NCBI GenBank assembly: GCA_003339415.1
Contig: PDHQ01000186.1
Coordinates: forward strand, 1 to 52,841
DNA length: 52,841 nucleotides
DNA from: Ophiocordyceps camponoti-saundersi (nom. inval.)
Taxonomy: Eukaryota > Ascomycota > Sordariomycetes > Hypocreales > Ophiocordycipitaceae
Reading direction: 5' to 3'
The notes beneath the pieces are model-generated. The model was not told the origin of the DNA and searched no databases. It saw only the letters and a program-made list of their open reading frames with translations. Positions 1 to 12,200 of this stretch are shown here, in pieces. The number at the start of each line of letters is the position of its first letter. Position 1 is the first letter of the stretch. The translations under genes and the position numbers were made by a program.

Positions 1-3000
1 GGGATAAACTTATTAACTGCTCTTCTTATCCCCTAAGGGATAAACCCGTTAACTGCTCTTCTTATCCCCTAAGGGATAAACCCGTTAACTGCTCTTCTTA
101 TCCCCTAAGGGATAAACTTATTAACTGCTTTTCTTATCCCCTAGGGGATAAACTTATTAACTACTCTTCTTATCCCCTAAAAGATAAACCTATTAACTGC
201 TCTTCTTATCCCCTAAGGGATAAACCCGTTAACTACTCTTCTTATCCCCTAAGGGATAAACTTATTAACTACTTTTCTTATCCCCTAAGGGATAAACCTA
301 TTAACTACTTTTCTTATCCCCTAAGGGATAAACTTATTAACTGCTCTCTTTATCCCTTAGGGAATAAATACTTATCGTTTTAGGTATATCGTCGTCGTCT
401 TATATAGTATAGTTAATCTCCTTATCTTTTTATACCTACGTTAACGAAATATAGGACTTAACTTCCGCTCCTCGGACTAAGATACGGACGAGACGCGTCT
501 CTTTAGTCTGCCCGAAGCGCTATACGCGATAGTTAGCTTACTTCTCTCTAGTTATCTTTTATAAAACTAACTTATTAACTACTTTTCTTATCCCTTAAGG
601 GATAAACCTATTAGCTATTTTTCTTATTTTTTAGAGGATAAACTTATTAACTATTTTTTTTATCCCTTAAGGGATAAACTTATTAATTACTTTTTTTATC
701 CTTTAGGGGATAAACTTATTAACTGCTTTTCTTATCCCTTAAGAGATAAACTTATTAACTGCTTTTCTTATTCCTTAAAAGATAAACTTATTAACTGCTC
801 TTCTTATCCCCTAAGGGATAAACCCGTTAACTACTTTTTTTATCCCCTAAGGGATAAACTTATTAACTGCTTTTTTTATCCCTTAGGGGATAAACCTGTT
901 AACTACTCTTCTTATCCCTTAGGGGATAAAGGATAAACCCGTTAACTGCTCTTTTTATCCCCTAAGGGATAAACCCGTTAACTGCTCTTCTTATCCCCTA
1001 AGGGATAAACTTATTAACTACTCTTCTTATCCCTTAGGGGATAAACTTATTAACTACTTTTCTTATCCCTTAAAAGATAAACTTATTAACTACTTTTCTT
1101 ATCCCTTAAAGGATAAACTTATTAACTACTCTTCTTATCCCTTAAGAGATAAACTCGTTAACTACTCTTTTTATCCCTTAAGGGATAAACCCGTTAACTA
1201 CTCTTCTTATCCCTTAGGGGATAAACTTATTAACTGCTCTTTTTATCCCTTAGGGGATAAACTTATTAACTGCTCTCCTTATCCCTTAAGGGATAAATAC
1301 CTATTATCTCGGGTATATCGTCGTTATCCTATATAGTATATTTAATCTCCTTATCTTTTCGCACCTATATCGACGAAATATAGGACTTAACTCCCGCTCC
1401 TTAGACTAAAATACGGACGAGATACGTCTCTTTAGTTTGCCTAAAGCGCTATACGCGATAGTTAGCTTACTTCTCTCTAGTTATCTTCTACGGGACTAAC
1501 CTATTAACTACCTTTCTTATCCCCTAAGGGATAAACCTATTAGCTACTTTTCTTATCCCTTAAGGGATAAACTTATTAATTACTTTTCTTATCCCTTAAG
1601 GGATAAACTTATTAACTACTTTTCTTATCCCTTCGGGGATAAACTTATTAATTACTTTTCTTATCCCTTAAAAAATAAACCCGTTAACTACTTTTCTTAT
1701 CCCCTAAGAAATAAACTTATTAACTACTCTTTTTATCCCCTAAAAGATAAACCCGTTAACTACTTTTCTTATCCCCTAAGGGATAAACTTATTAACTACT
1801 CTCCTTATCCCTTAGGGGATAAATACTTATTATCTTAAGTATATCGTTATTATTTTATATAGTATAGTTAATCTCCTTATCTTTTCGTACCTATATCGAC
1901 GAAATATAGGACTCGACTCCCGCTCCTCGGACTAAGATATAAATAAGACGCGTCTTTTTAGTTTGCCTAAAGCGCTATACGCGATAGTTAGCTTACTTCT
2001 CTCTAGTTATTTTTTATAAGATTAACTTATTAACTATTTTTCTTATTTTTTAAAGGATAAACTTATTAATTACTCTTCTTATCTTTTAGGGGATAAACTT
2101 ATTAACTGCTTTTCTTATCCCTTAGGGGATAAACTTATTAACTATTTTTCTTATCCCTTAAAAGATAAACTTATTAACTACTTTTCTTATCCCTTAAGGG
2201 ATAAACTTATTAACTGCTTTTCTTATCCCTTAAGGGATAAACTTATTAACTGCTCTCCTTATCCCCTAGGGGATAAATACCTATTATCTTAGGTATATTA
2301 TTATTATCTTATATAATATAGTTAATCTCCTTATCTTTTCGCACTTACGTTAACGAAATATAAGACTTAACTCCCGCTTCTTAAATTAAAATATAGATAA
2401 AACGCGTCTTTTTAGTTTACCCGAAGCGCTATACGCAATAGTTAGCTTATTTCTCTTTAGTTATCTTCTATAAGATTAACCTATTAACTCCTCTTTTTAT
2501 CCCTTAAGGGATAAACTTATTAACTACTCTCCTTATCTCTTAGGGGATAAATACCTATTATCTCGGGTATATTATTATTATCTTATATAATATAGTTAAT
2601 CTCCTTATCTTTTTATACTTACGTTAACGAAATATAAAACTTAACTCCCGCTCCTTAAACTAAGATATAAATAAGACGCGTCTTTTTAGTCTGCCTAAAG
2701 CGCTATACGTAATAGTTAGCTTACTTCTCTTTAATTATCTTTTATAAGATTAACCCGTTAACTATTTTTCTTATCCCCTAAAAGATAAACTTATTAATTA
2801 CTCTCCTTATCTTTTAGGGGATAAATACTTATTATTTTAGGTATATTATTATTATCCTATATAGTATAGTTAATCTCTTTATCTTTTTGCACTTATATTA
2901 ACGAAATATAGGACTTAACTCCCGCTCCTTAGATTAAGATATAGATAAGACGCGTCTCTTTAGTCTGCCCGAAGCGCTATACGCGATAGTTAGCTTACTT

Positions 3001-3565
3001 CTTTTTAATTATCTTTTATAAGATTAACTTATTAACTACTTTTCTTATCCCCTAAAAGATAAACTTATTAACTGCTTTTCTTATCCCTTAAAAGATAAAC
3101 TTATTAACTACTTTTCTTATCCCTTAAGGGATAAACTTATTAACTGCTCTTCTTATCTCTTAGGGGATAAACTTATTAACTACTCTTTTTATCCCTTAAG
3201 GGATAAACTTATTAACTGCTCTTCTTATCCCCTAAGGGATAAACTTATTAACTACTTTTCTTATCTTTTAAGGGATAAACTTATTAACTGCTTTTCTTAT
3301 CCCCTAAGGGATAAACTTATTAACTACTCTTTTTATCCTTTATAAGATAAATATTTATTATTTTAGGTATATCGTTATTATCTTATATAGTATAGTTAAT
3401 CTCCTTATCTTTTCGTACTTATATTAACGAAATATAAAACTTAACTTCCGCTTTTTAGATTAAGATATAGATAAGATATATCTCTTTTATTTACCTAAAG
3501 CGCTATACGCTACTTTTCTTATTCTTAAAAGATAAACCCGTTAACTCCTTTTCTTATCCCCTAAG
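1..3565. repeat. Palindromic-core minisatellite array, RIP-mutated
   Basis: This is a tandem array of a unit of about 36-37 bp. The unit reads roughly TTAACTGCTCTTCTTATCC followed by CCTAAGGGATAAACT, with variants such as CTACTTTT and CCGTTAAC. The core TTATCCC(C/T)TA(A/G)GGGATAA is close to a perfect inverted repeat, so each unit can fold on itself. Units differ mostly by C/T and G/A transitions. The array is already running at base 1, so its left end lies outside the window. It is interrupted by eight copies of a longer spacer (separate entry). The same unit occurs at 7861-8205 and 14336-14655, downstream of two copies of a large element, so this array may be the tail of a third copy lying to the left (inference). 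Confidence 0.93.
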
Positions 3566-3735
3566 AGATAAATACTTATTATCTCTAATATATAATTATT
3601 ATCTTATATAGTATAGTTAATCTCCTTATCTTTTCGCACTTACGTTAATAAAATATAGGACTTAATTTCCGCTCCTTAAACTAAGATATAGATAAGACAC
3701 GTCTCTTTAGTTTACCTAAAGCGTTATACGCTTCT
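365..3735 (+). repeat. Eight ~205-bp spacer modules interspersed in the minisatellite
   Basis: A longer module recurs between blocks of the minisatellite, at about 365-561, 1295-1497, 1820-2027, 2271-2475, 2547-2752, 2821-3027, 3347-3510 (truncated) and 3567-3735 (truncated). Each begins with TAAATAC(T/C)TATT, passes through TATAGTATAGTTAATCTCC, CGAAATATAGGACTTAACT and GCGCTATACGCGATAGTTAG, and ends near CTAGTTATCTTTTATAAGA. The blocks between them vary from about 70 to about 730 bp. The arrangement is therefore a two-level repeat: short units amplified between copies of a long module. Copies differ chiefly by C/T and G/A changes. No coding potential is evident. Confidence 0.85.
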
Positions 3736-3893
3736 CTTTTATTTATCCGAAATACTATACGCGTCTTTTTCGTCTATCCGAAACGCTATACGCGTCTCTT
3801 TTATCTACCTAAAATATTATACGTATCTTTTTCGTTTTTCCGAAACGCTATACGCGTCTTTTTCCTCTGCCTAAAACGCTATACGCTATAGCT
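3728..3893 (+). repeat. Tandem array of ~37-bp CGCTATACGCGTCT units
   Basis: About four to five tandem units contain ATCCGAAACGCTATACGCGT followed by CTTTTTCGTCT, with transition variants. The unit resembles the 3' half of the ~205-bp spacer (GCCCGAAGCGCTATACGCG), so it was probably generated by local amplification of that spacer end. Confidence 0.75.
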
Positions 3894-5089
3894 ATAATAT
3901 TTCGCTTATTTCTCCTTCGTTATTTTCTACTATAAGTTTATAGTAATAATATAATTCGCTAATATAAGGTTTAAACCTTCTCCGCTAGTTCTTATCGTAG
4001 AGACCTGCTATAAGAAGTATAATAAGTATAATAATAGATAATATATTTTTTAGAAATAGCCTTATATAAGTAAGTAGGTAAGCTAAAATATATATCTTAT
4101 ATATATATTATATATTTATAATTATATTACTTACGGCTATACTTACGATTTACTAACTAATTAGCTATTAAGGATATTTAAATATCTTTTTTTTTTATAT
4201 ATATATATATTAATTCCTTCTTAGTTTTATTTTTAGTAAAGTTACTAATCGCCTCGTTTATCTAAGTTTATATTATTACGCGTAAATAATAGTAGAAAGA
4301 TATATTCGCTTTTTATAATATATATCCTAATACCTAAGGGATTAAGTTAATAAATTCGGCAAATATTACTTATAAGATATTCGCTTTTAATAAGCGAGCT
4401 AGTCGCTTAGCTATTTACGGTATAACCCCGGGATAACCTTAGTAGAAGTTATAACCCCGCTTAATCCTTTCTTTAGCTAAAGTTATACTCGCCTAAGCTC
4501 CGGTTAGGCAAGATAGGGGAAATATATAAGTAAATCTATTATAAAGGGACTTAGCACCTATCTTAAAGCCGTTTATAGGTAGCGACTATAGGCTACCTTT
4601 TACTAAGGTTATAATCTTAGATAGATTCTAATAGAATCGAAATATTACGTTAAATAAAGAATAAACTAAGTAATTAATTTATATATCTAAGAGTTAGAAT
4701 ATAGGTACGTATATTATATATATATTTATATAAATTATAAATATAAAGAGCTTAACTTCTAACTTTTAGGCTCGGAGGCCTTCCTTATATATATAATATA
4801 TATATATATATAAAAATAGTAGTTTTTAGAGAAAAGCTTTTAAGAATAAAAATACTAGCTTTTAAGCTAATAATATACTAAGTAGGATTATTTTATCGTT
4901 ACTAGGGAATTTAAATAAATATATATATCTTCGTATTAGAGTTTTCCTTCTATATTTAATAACCCCTTTAATTATATCCTACTTACTTATAGTTATATAA
5001 ATTAAAGTCGGTTCTTCCTTTCTAATACTACCCTTATAGCCACGGGGCTAGGGACTAACTAAAACGGTAATAGAGTATTTTTATAAAAG
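3894..5089. other. No recognisable gene; AT-rich RIP-mutated DNA
   Basis: There are several (TA)n runs, for example near 4100, 4200, 4720 and 4800. Scattered GC-richer patches such as AACCCCGGGATAACC near 4423 may be older transposon remnants. I could not connect any part to another repeat in the window. Confidence 0.5.
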
Positions 5090-5265
5090 TAACTTATTAT
5101 AAGGTTAATAATAATACTAATAAAGGTATTAAAATTCCTAATACTTATAACTATAATAATAATTCTGCTAGGTTTATTTTATAAAGCTATGCCCTAAGAA
5201 GTAAGGTTAGCAGCGCTAACTAACTAAGAGGGAGGTTTATAAGGTAAGCCCCTATAATATAACTT
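5090..5265 (+). repeat. Dispersed repeat R3, copy A
   Basis: This is one of three copies of a ~150-170 bp sequence. Its shared blocks are ATTCTGCTAGGTTTAT, then a short variable stretch, then AGCAGCGCTAACTAACTAAG, GAGGGAGG and TATAAGGTA. The CTG and GCAGCG bases are spared in all copies. The function is unknown. It may be the end of a transposable element or a short interspersed element. Confidence 0.75.
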
Positions 5266-5824
5266 AAGATCTTCGCTATAGTATTTGCTAATATACGTAC
5301 CGTAACTACTTAGAACTTAGATAATATCTACGTGCGATAGGAACTAAGGAAGTATAGTTATCCCCTACTTAAGACCGGCGTAACTTCGGATAAATAACTT
5401 ATAATAAATAAGCTCTCTAACGTAACGAATCGGGCTTATAAGCTAGCCGACCTTATTAAGTAAAAGGTCTTCCCCTAAGCCTTATAGTTTTTCCTCTCTA
5501 ATAAATAGTCTATATATATATATATACTTAGATACTTATATAGGCTACTAATATAATATAGTATATCTTATATATACTGCTTATAAGATTAATTATATAT
5601 ATTAGCCCGCTTTTCTTATACTTAGCAGTTTATTTCTTTTTTAGTCTAAGCTTCTAAGGTACTAACTACTAATCGATAAACTTCTCTTTAAGTATTCCTT
5701 AAGCTAGTTAAGTAAAAATTATAGTTATAGTAGCTATTATTTTCGTGCTCGGTACTAAAGGAAATCTAAGATACTTAGCGCTTAGTACTAAAAAAGCTAT
5801 TCCTATATTTTATATAGCGAAAGG
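5266..5824. other. No recognisable gene
   Basis: This is AT-rich DNA between two R3 copies. A 61-codon stop-free stretch starts at 5745 with GTG. It runs through R3 copy B, has no family resemblance, and is taken as chance. Confidence 0.5.
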
Positions 5825-5968
5825 CAGCCTCGATAAATATAGTAATATTCCTAATATAATAACTATAATTCTGCTAGGTTTATATAGCAAGGCTAGGGCC
5901 TTAAAAAGTAAGGCCGGCAGCGCTAACTAACTAAGAGGGAGGCCTATAAGGTAGGCCGTATAATACTA
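5825..5968 (+). repeat. Dispersed repeat R3, copy B
   Basis: This is the second copy of R3, with ATTCTGCTAGGTTTATAT, GGCAGCGCTAACTAACTAAG and GAGGGAGGCCTATAAGGTAG. It directly abuts the left end of the large-element 3' fragment at about 5960. That could be a nested insertion or the boundary of the element. Confidence 0.75.
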
Positions 5969-6436
5969 GATACTTCCGCGCTATAATAACGCCTTTACTA
6001 TTCTTCCCTATTTCCCCGAATAGCTTATCGGCAGTTACCTTAAAGTAAATAGAATCTAGCGTTTTTACTATAGTTATATTATTAACTACTTTACTATATT
6101 CTTTAACGCTACTAATTATAAGCTTAAACTACTAGTTATTCTTGCCTTCGTTAATATATTTTCTTAAAAGTTCTACTATAATTTAATATAAGGTAGCCGA
6201 TAAACTAAATATACGGGAATAGCTTTAAGGATAATTTATTAGTATATCTCGTTTCTCTTAGCGTAATTAGCTAACTAGATAACGAACTTAAAGCCGAGTT
6301 TACTAACGATCTCTTAGTTAATACCCGTTATATTTACTCCGTAGTAGGTAATATTCTTTCTTAGCTATTAGAAAGATATCGATTAATTACTATTATCCTT
6401 AGCTAAGAAGTATTTTACTTACTTAGACTTAATATT

Positions 6437-7428
6437 ATTAAGGAATCTTACGATACCTCGTAGCCTTATATTACCCCTATAGCCTTATCCTAATATATAT
6501 ACAGCTTACCCGAGTTATAAGGACCCTTTATACGAGATCTTTCTTATCTTATAACTCCCTACTTTACTTTTTATATTCTTTATTTATTATTTTATACGTT
6601 CGAATAGGTATTTAGTTTTTAGATATCTACCCTCTTCGTACGTTACGTACGAGAGGGTATCGCAATAATAAGTACACTCCTTTTTAGGATCCCTCGATAC
6701 TAGTATTAGATAGCTTATTTAATAAATATATCTTTAATCTTATCGGTATAATCGCGCTTACTAGAGCGCTATTACTATAGAAGGTAATAAATAAGTATAA
6801 TAATTTTATACTTATAATAATAAAGAAGCTAACTTAGCTACCAAGCTATAGGGATAAAGAAGAAAAGGCCTCCTAGTTTTGCGGGAGTAACGGGCACTCC
6901 TGCTTATATATATATATAGCCCTCGTAAAGAAGACCGTTTTAAGGAAATATATAGGACTATCCGGTCCGTATAGGCCTGCAGGGACCTGCCAGGTTATAC
7001 GGGCCGGTTAGGACTATAAGGTTTAGAAAAGTTATTTAATCTTACCTACCTAATTTAATAGATCTAATTAATTAGTATTCGCTTAGCTAGAGGGGGCTAA
7101 AGGACTTAGGAAGGGTTAGATTTATACTTATAAGAAGGGGTAGATTTCCCACCCTTAGTAAGAAGACCTAAGGCAGCCGTAAGCCCTTCTATATAAAGTT
7201 AGTCGCTATAAGCGTATTCGGACCTAGTAAGGTAAGGCTACCTGCTACGGATTCCTTCCTCCCTTAGCCCCTTTAATTTTATATCTTTTAAATTTCTAGG
7301 AATTATACGGAATTACCCCTTTATCCCTTTTTCCCTTTTTCTTCTTCTTTTTCCTTTCTTCGGAAGTATCCTTTTAACCCCGCTAAACTAGCTTAATTAT
7401 ATAAGTGCTTGCTAGGTTTATCCTTAAT
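6437..7428. mobile_element. ~1-kb insertion within element copy 1
   Basis: This 992-bp segment is absent from the otherwise collinear copy at 13.9 kb, so it is either an insertion here or a deletion there. Its ends read ATTAAGGA and TCCTTAAT, an 8-bp perfect inverted repeat, which favours insertion. Inside are a 47-bp near-palindrome (6962-7008), a TATATAAAG box near 7190, and a GC-richer stretch at 7090-7260 with a few spared CA/TG. It could be a solo LTR or a small DNA transposon. No coding frame is evident, and the borders are tentative. Confidence 0.5.
6953..7017. repeat. 47-bp near-palindrome flanked by 9-bp direct repeats
   Basis: TAGGACTAT occurs at 6953-6961 and again at 7009-7017. 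Between them lies an imperfect palindrome in which CCGGTCCGTATAGGCCTGC on the left pairs with GGTTATACGGGCCGG on the right. CTGCAG and CCTGCCAGG are spared from RIP. The 9-bp direct repeat looks like a target-site duplication around a tiny fold-back insertion. It could also be a hairpin inside a larger element. Confidence 0.6.
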
Positions 7429-7860
7429 AGTAAGCTTTATCTATAATTACTCTTTAGCCCGACTACTTCTATAATAAGAGAAATCCTAAATTATTTTATA
7501 GCTCCTTCTCGAAGGATTTATAGTTATACTAGGAAGCTTATTTATAAACTTATTACTTAGATAGCTTTAAAGTAACTTCTTAAATCTTATAATATTATTA
7601 TAAGTTCTTATTATTAGATTCTATTTATAAAATATCTTAATAAAATATACTATAATTTAATTTTCTATTATAAGCTATTAAGCGTATAGTTTTACTTATT
7701 ATAGCATTTAACCTTATAGGAAATTTACTTAAGTAATATTTCTATATCTCTAAGATTTAGCTAAATACTACGCTAGTATTTAGTACTAATACTAAAGTTA
7801 TAGAAACCTATTAACTACTTCTTTTATAAACTATAAGATAAGCTAGGTAACTACCCTTCT

Positions 7861-8205
7861 TCTCCCTTAAGGTTAAACTCGCTAACTACTTTTCTTTCTC
7901 CTAAGTATAAACTTATTCTTATTTATTACTCTTCTTATCCCTAAAAGGATAAATTTATTTACTTTATTCTTATTCCCTAAGAGATAAACCCTTTTACTTA
8001 TAAACCCGTTTACTCTTTTTCCTATCCTTTATTAGATAAACCCGTTTACTTATAAACTTACCTACTCTTTTTCTTATTCCCTAAGCTATAAACCTATTTA
8101 TTACTATTCTTATTCTTTAAAAGATAAACTCCCTAACTACTCTTATCCTCTCTAGGATAAACTTATTTATTATACTCCTTATCCCCTAAAGGTTAGGTTA
8201 AAAGC
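7861..8205 (+). repeat. Minisatellite tail of element copy 1
   Basis: These are decayed units of the same minisatellite as at 1-3565 (CTTATCCCTAAAAGGATAAA, GTTAACT/GTTTACT variants), starting right after the conserved 3' region. They are more diverged and irregular than the first array. A 10-nt C run follows at 8220-8229. Confidence 0.8.
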
Positions 8206-8461
8206 GATACTTATATAAACCCCCCCCCCTAACTTTTTATCCTTATAGCGAAAGTAAAATTAGCCCTTAGCTTTTTAAGCTATTTTATTATTAGCCTCCG
8301 CCTTAGCTTTTATTTTAAGCCTTAACTTCGCTATTATAATCGCCTCTTTTTAAAAAGAATAAACCTCTCTATTTAAATTAAATCTTCTATTAACTAATAA
8401 AATATCTTAAGGTAAGTATCTTAGTAAGATCGGAGCTAATAAACTAGTTATTAGTATAGTA

Positions 8462-9080
8462 TTTTAGCGGGGGAAGAAGGATACCCTAAGTAAGCGTAGC
8501 AGATACCTAAAGGGCGTAACTTCTTACGTAACTAAAATCTTTAACTAATATAAGGGGGGGTCTCTAGCTATAGGGGGAAGAGCCGTATAGTAATTCTCTA
8601 TAGGGAAAATAATAAGGAGTTAGTTTTTTATATAAAGATAAGAGAAAGAAGTAATATAAAGGTAGAAACTATTTAATTAAATATTAAAGACTTCGAAAAG
8701 GGTATTTAAATTAGTAATTTATAATATAAAAGTATAAAATTTAAAATAAAGTTATAATTCCGTTTAGTAGAGTTTTTACTATAAGTCCTCTCTAAGACTT
8801 AACTTATAATATATAACTTTTATTATAGCTTTAAAAATAAGGTTAAGGGCTAATTACTTACTTAATTTATCCTTTTTTAAAAGAAACTAATTTATACTAT
8901 ATACTTAGTAATAGCCCCTATCTTAGCTTAACTACCTTTATATATTAACCCTTAGCAGCTTTTAGGGAAAGAAGAAAGGGTTTAGGAACTATTTAATTAA
9001 ACTTTTTATAAGTTCCTAATAATTCCCTAGCTAAGGTAAGCGCTTATATTTCTTTCGGCGTCCCTATCTCCGCCGCTAAA
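8462..9080 (+). mobile_element. MITE family M, copy 1 (full length)
   Basis: This is a non-autonomous element of about 619 bp. It starts TTTAGCGGGGGAAGAAG and ends CCGCCGCTAAA, giving terminal inverted repeats of about 11 bp (TTTAGCGGNGG). Inside, AACTATTTAATTAAA occurs twice (near 8667 and 8979). The blocks GTCTCTAGCTATAGGGG, TATATAAAGATAAGAG and CCGTTTAGTAGAGTTTTTAC recur in every copy. There is no coding frame. Full-length copies are also at 19325-19946 and 29738-30352, with damaged ones at 16600, 18525 and 47200 (reverse). The target-site duplication is not clear, so I cannot assign a superfamily. Confidence 0.85.
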
Positions 9081-9299
9081 CTCCTCCCTAAGCGCGTGCT
9101 ATAATAATAAGTAATTAGCCCTTTTTCTTAGTAATAACTAACTTTTTCTTATAACTTAAATAAAGTGCGTATAAGCGCGATAAAATAAAGGCGGAAAGGA
9201 CTCTTAGTAAAGGAAATAATAAAGGAAACTTTAGTTACTTCTCCTTAAGGTTTAACTTTTAGATTTATCGACTCTAGCGTTCGCGCCGACCGCCTGCTA

Positions 9300-12200
9300 G
9301 TAGTATATTTCTCTTAGGTCCCTTCTCTCGCTCCTATTATTACTTAATTAAATAATTATCGATAGCTTTATCGATCTTAGCTTATATATTAAGGTATATA
9401 AGCCCCGGGGGCTATAAGCTAATAAAAGAACTAGTTTTCGGGATTATTAGAATTATCTTCGGTTTTTAAAGCTAGTCTCTAATAAGTGCGCGTCCGGTAT
9501 ATATTATAATAGATCCGGCCGTATTAAGTATAATATGCCTTCCTTATTATATAAGTTCGTAACTCTTAGTTTAAGTTATATAATTTTTATAACGCTTAAC
9601 CCCTCTAACCCTAAAGCTAAGTAGGTTTAAATTAATTAGTTCTTAGCTTATACTTATAGCTATAAGTCCTTCGCTAGGCTAGACTATAAGGTTCTTACCT
9701 AAGGTAAAATAAATAAAGCGTATTAATTTTAGCGTTCCTATATCTTTTTCCTCCCTTTTTCTTTTAGGGGCCGTCTTCTATAATATAGGGTTTTTAATTA
9801 AATAGTTACGCTTCGTTAACTTCTTCGTCCTCGCGCTACGCTTTAGAGAGAAAGCCGGCTATATCGGGGCCGGGTTTAATCTTATAAGTATTTTCTTCCC
9901 CGTAGTAAGTTTTTTAGGCTATAATATGCCCGTTAATTCCTAAGAGATTATTTTCTTTATCCTAGTTATTTCCTCTTTAGTTATAGCGTTATTAGGCGCC
10001 TTAGTTACCTTATCTTCCTTCCTCGTATTTTTTATAGCGCTTATCTCTTATCTAAGTCCTTCTAAAGTTAGGGGGTCTTTAAATCTAAGAGAAGATAAAA
10101 AGCTAGATATCGGAACTATTTAATTATTTATCGGGCCTTTTATAGTCTTATTTTTAGGAAGGTCCTTATTATTTTCCTCCCTAACCTTTTCCTCGTTTAA
10201 AGCTTTATTATCCCCGGCCCCTTCGCCCCTATTAAAGTTATTAATATTAATCCTTTATAGTTCTTCCCGATCTCCCTAAGGCTATCTTCTAACTTTAGTA
10301 GCGCCTAAGTATAATATTATAATATAGCTCTTTATTATAGAGTTATTAGTAAGAGTCTTAAGCGTAATAGTTCGGTATTTTCTAAGGATCTGGTAATAGG
10401 GGACGGTAGCCTCGGGGCATAGGCCCTTAAATATCGTTAAGCTTATTTCTAGCTTTATTAAGAGATCTTCGCCGCCCTCCTAGTTCCTTAGTTTAAATCT
10501 ATAACTATTTCCTAAGAAGTTAAACTATTCCGATTTTTAAATACTTAGTTTATTCGCCCTAATAGCATATAGGTTACTAGTTATCTAAGCGATTAATTCG
10601 TTATAGTTATTACCGTCGCTATCCTCGGTTCGTATAGCTTAGTCTCGTAAGAGAATACGGGAATCCGGGGGGGTCTCGAGATCTTCTCTAAATTATTTAA
10701 CGCTTAATCCTCGCTTATTTAATAAGCTATTAATATATATATTAAGTTTAAAACCGATAAAGCTACGGGCTTAGTATTATAGTATAAAAAGGGCTAGGTA
10801 TCCGTATTCGTACTCTCCTTTTTATCGCGTCTTAAGAATAATAATAAAATTAAAAGGGTAGTCCCCTTAAAACTCGCTTAAGATATCTTTCTATATAGCT
10901 ATTACTTTTTTCGATTAAGGCACTTACCCTAGCTTTATCAAGTCGAAAAAATAAAATACTTAGGCTTACTAATCCTAAAAGAAGCTACCCTAATAATACT
11001 TAATATTAGTCCTATTTACTTTAAAATTAACTATATTACTTAGAAAAGGGTAACTATTTACTTCCTACTTAAAGTTAAACTTAAGTATAATATAATAAAC
11101 TTTCTTCTTAAATAGTATATTAGTAGTTTTATTTATAGTAATAGGTATCGTAATTATTATAGGAATTATAAATAGGTGCACTTTATTTTAGATTCCCCTA
11201 TTTAAGATTTTTATTATAGCTCCTAGCTTAAAGCTAGTTACTTATAATCGTCTTTATACTCTAAAAATAAAACGCCTTATATTATCTACGTAGCTATTTT
11301 AATTTTAGATATTATTAAATAGGATAATATTAGCAATCTCCTCGCTAGCTCGAAATATATATAAGTATTTAATTATATCTATAAAAAGCTTAACGCGTTC
11401 TTTTAGCTAAACTATTTATCTTATAAACTAAGGGGGCTATTTATACTTAAGGGTTCGCGCGAGCTTAGGAGTTACCGCTAAGAAAGGGAGATTAGGCGAC
11501 GTAGGCCTTATTATTACTCTATTATAAAATATCGCTATAATAGTAAACTTATTATTTCGTTCGCTAAAAAATAGCCCTTCTAATTTAAAGTTTACTTTCT
11601 TACTAAGCTTATAGTTTAAGTTTATTAAATCTATAATATATTTTAATTATAATAATAGTACGCTAAATATAGCTTAGTTATTAAATAAATAGTTAGTTTA
11701 AAGGAAAAAAAGGGTATATATAGGAAAAGAGGAAAAACGCGTTACTTTATTTTATTATTATTCGCTACCTTAGTTCTTAGGCTTATTACTTTATATTTTA
11801 GTTAGTATTATAATATCGCGAAGGGAAGAGCGGGGAGGGCTCCTTCTTAATTAGGAATAAATAGTTATTAGCTTACTATTTATATCGCCCTTATCCTCTC
11901 CCTCTCTTTTTTTTCTTTTTTTACTTACTTAACTTAGACGCGTTAATAGTAATAAGAATCTTTAATTATAATAGCGCTTAAGTTAATAGAAAAGGAGATA
12001 ATTAAGGAGAAAAAGAAACGTCTCCTTAACGTTTATAACCTTATCTTACGTAAATTAAATATCGAAGATATAAGCGTCCTATTAAGCCTAGGCTAGTAAG
12101 GCTATATAGCGCTAAAAACTCTTCCTTACCTTAAATATATACGCGTAAATATTTTAATTAAATAGTTCCGGATATTAAAATTAATTTTCTTTACTTAGAT

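Larger units (their letters stand above)
5960..7860 (+). repeat. 3' part of large element, copy 1 (interrupted)
   Basis: The stretches 5960-6436 and 7429-7860 align with 13500-14335. Shared landmarks are CTTCGTTAATA, AAGGTAGC(C/T)GATAAACT, TATATCTCGT(T/C)TCTC, TTAGCTATTAGAAAGA, then TTCTATAA(T/G)AGAGAAATC and CGCTAGTATTTAGTACTAA. In copy 2 these bases follow the last codons of a long ruined frame and precede the minisatellite. Copy 1 is therefore the 3' end of a second element whose coding part is missing or lies elsewhere. The alignment is broken by an insertion at 6437-7428. Confidence 0.8.

Noticed and set aside
1..365. CCCTAA/TTAGGG-like motifs suggesting telomeric DNA
   Set aside because: CCCCTAAGGG is the palindromic centre of a ~37-bp unit. 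There are no consecutive TTAGGG repeats, and the same unit lies inside the window next to element copies.
1..3565. CRISPR-like array of repeats and spacers
   Set aside because: Units are directly adjacent with no unique spacers, the longer modules are themselves repeated, and the DNA is clearly fungal RIP-mutated sequence.
5745..5930. 61-codon open frame starting at GTG
   Set aside because: It overlaps repeat R3 copy B, whose other copies do not keep this frame. There is no coding signal.
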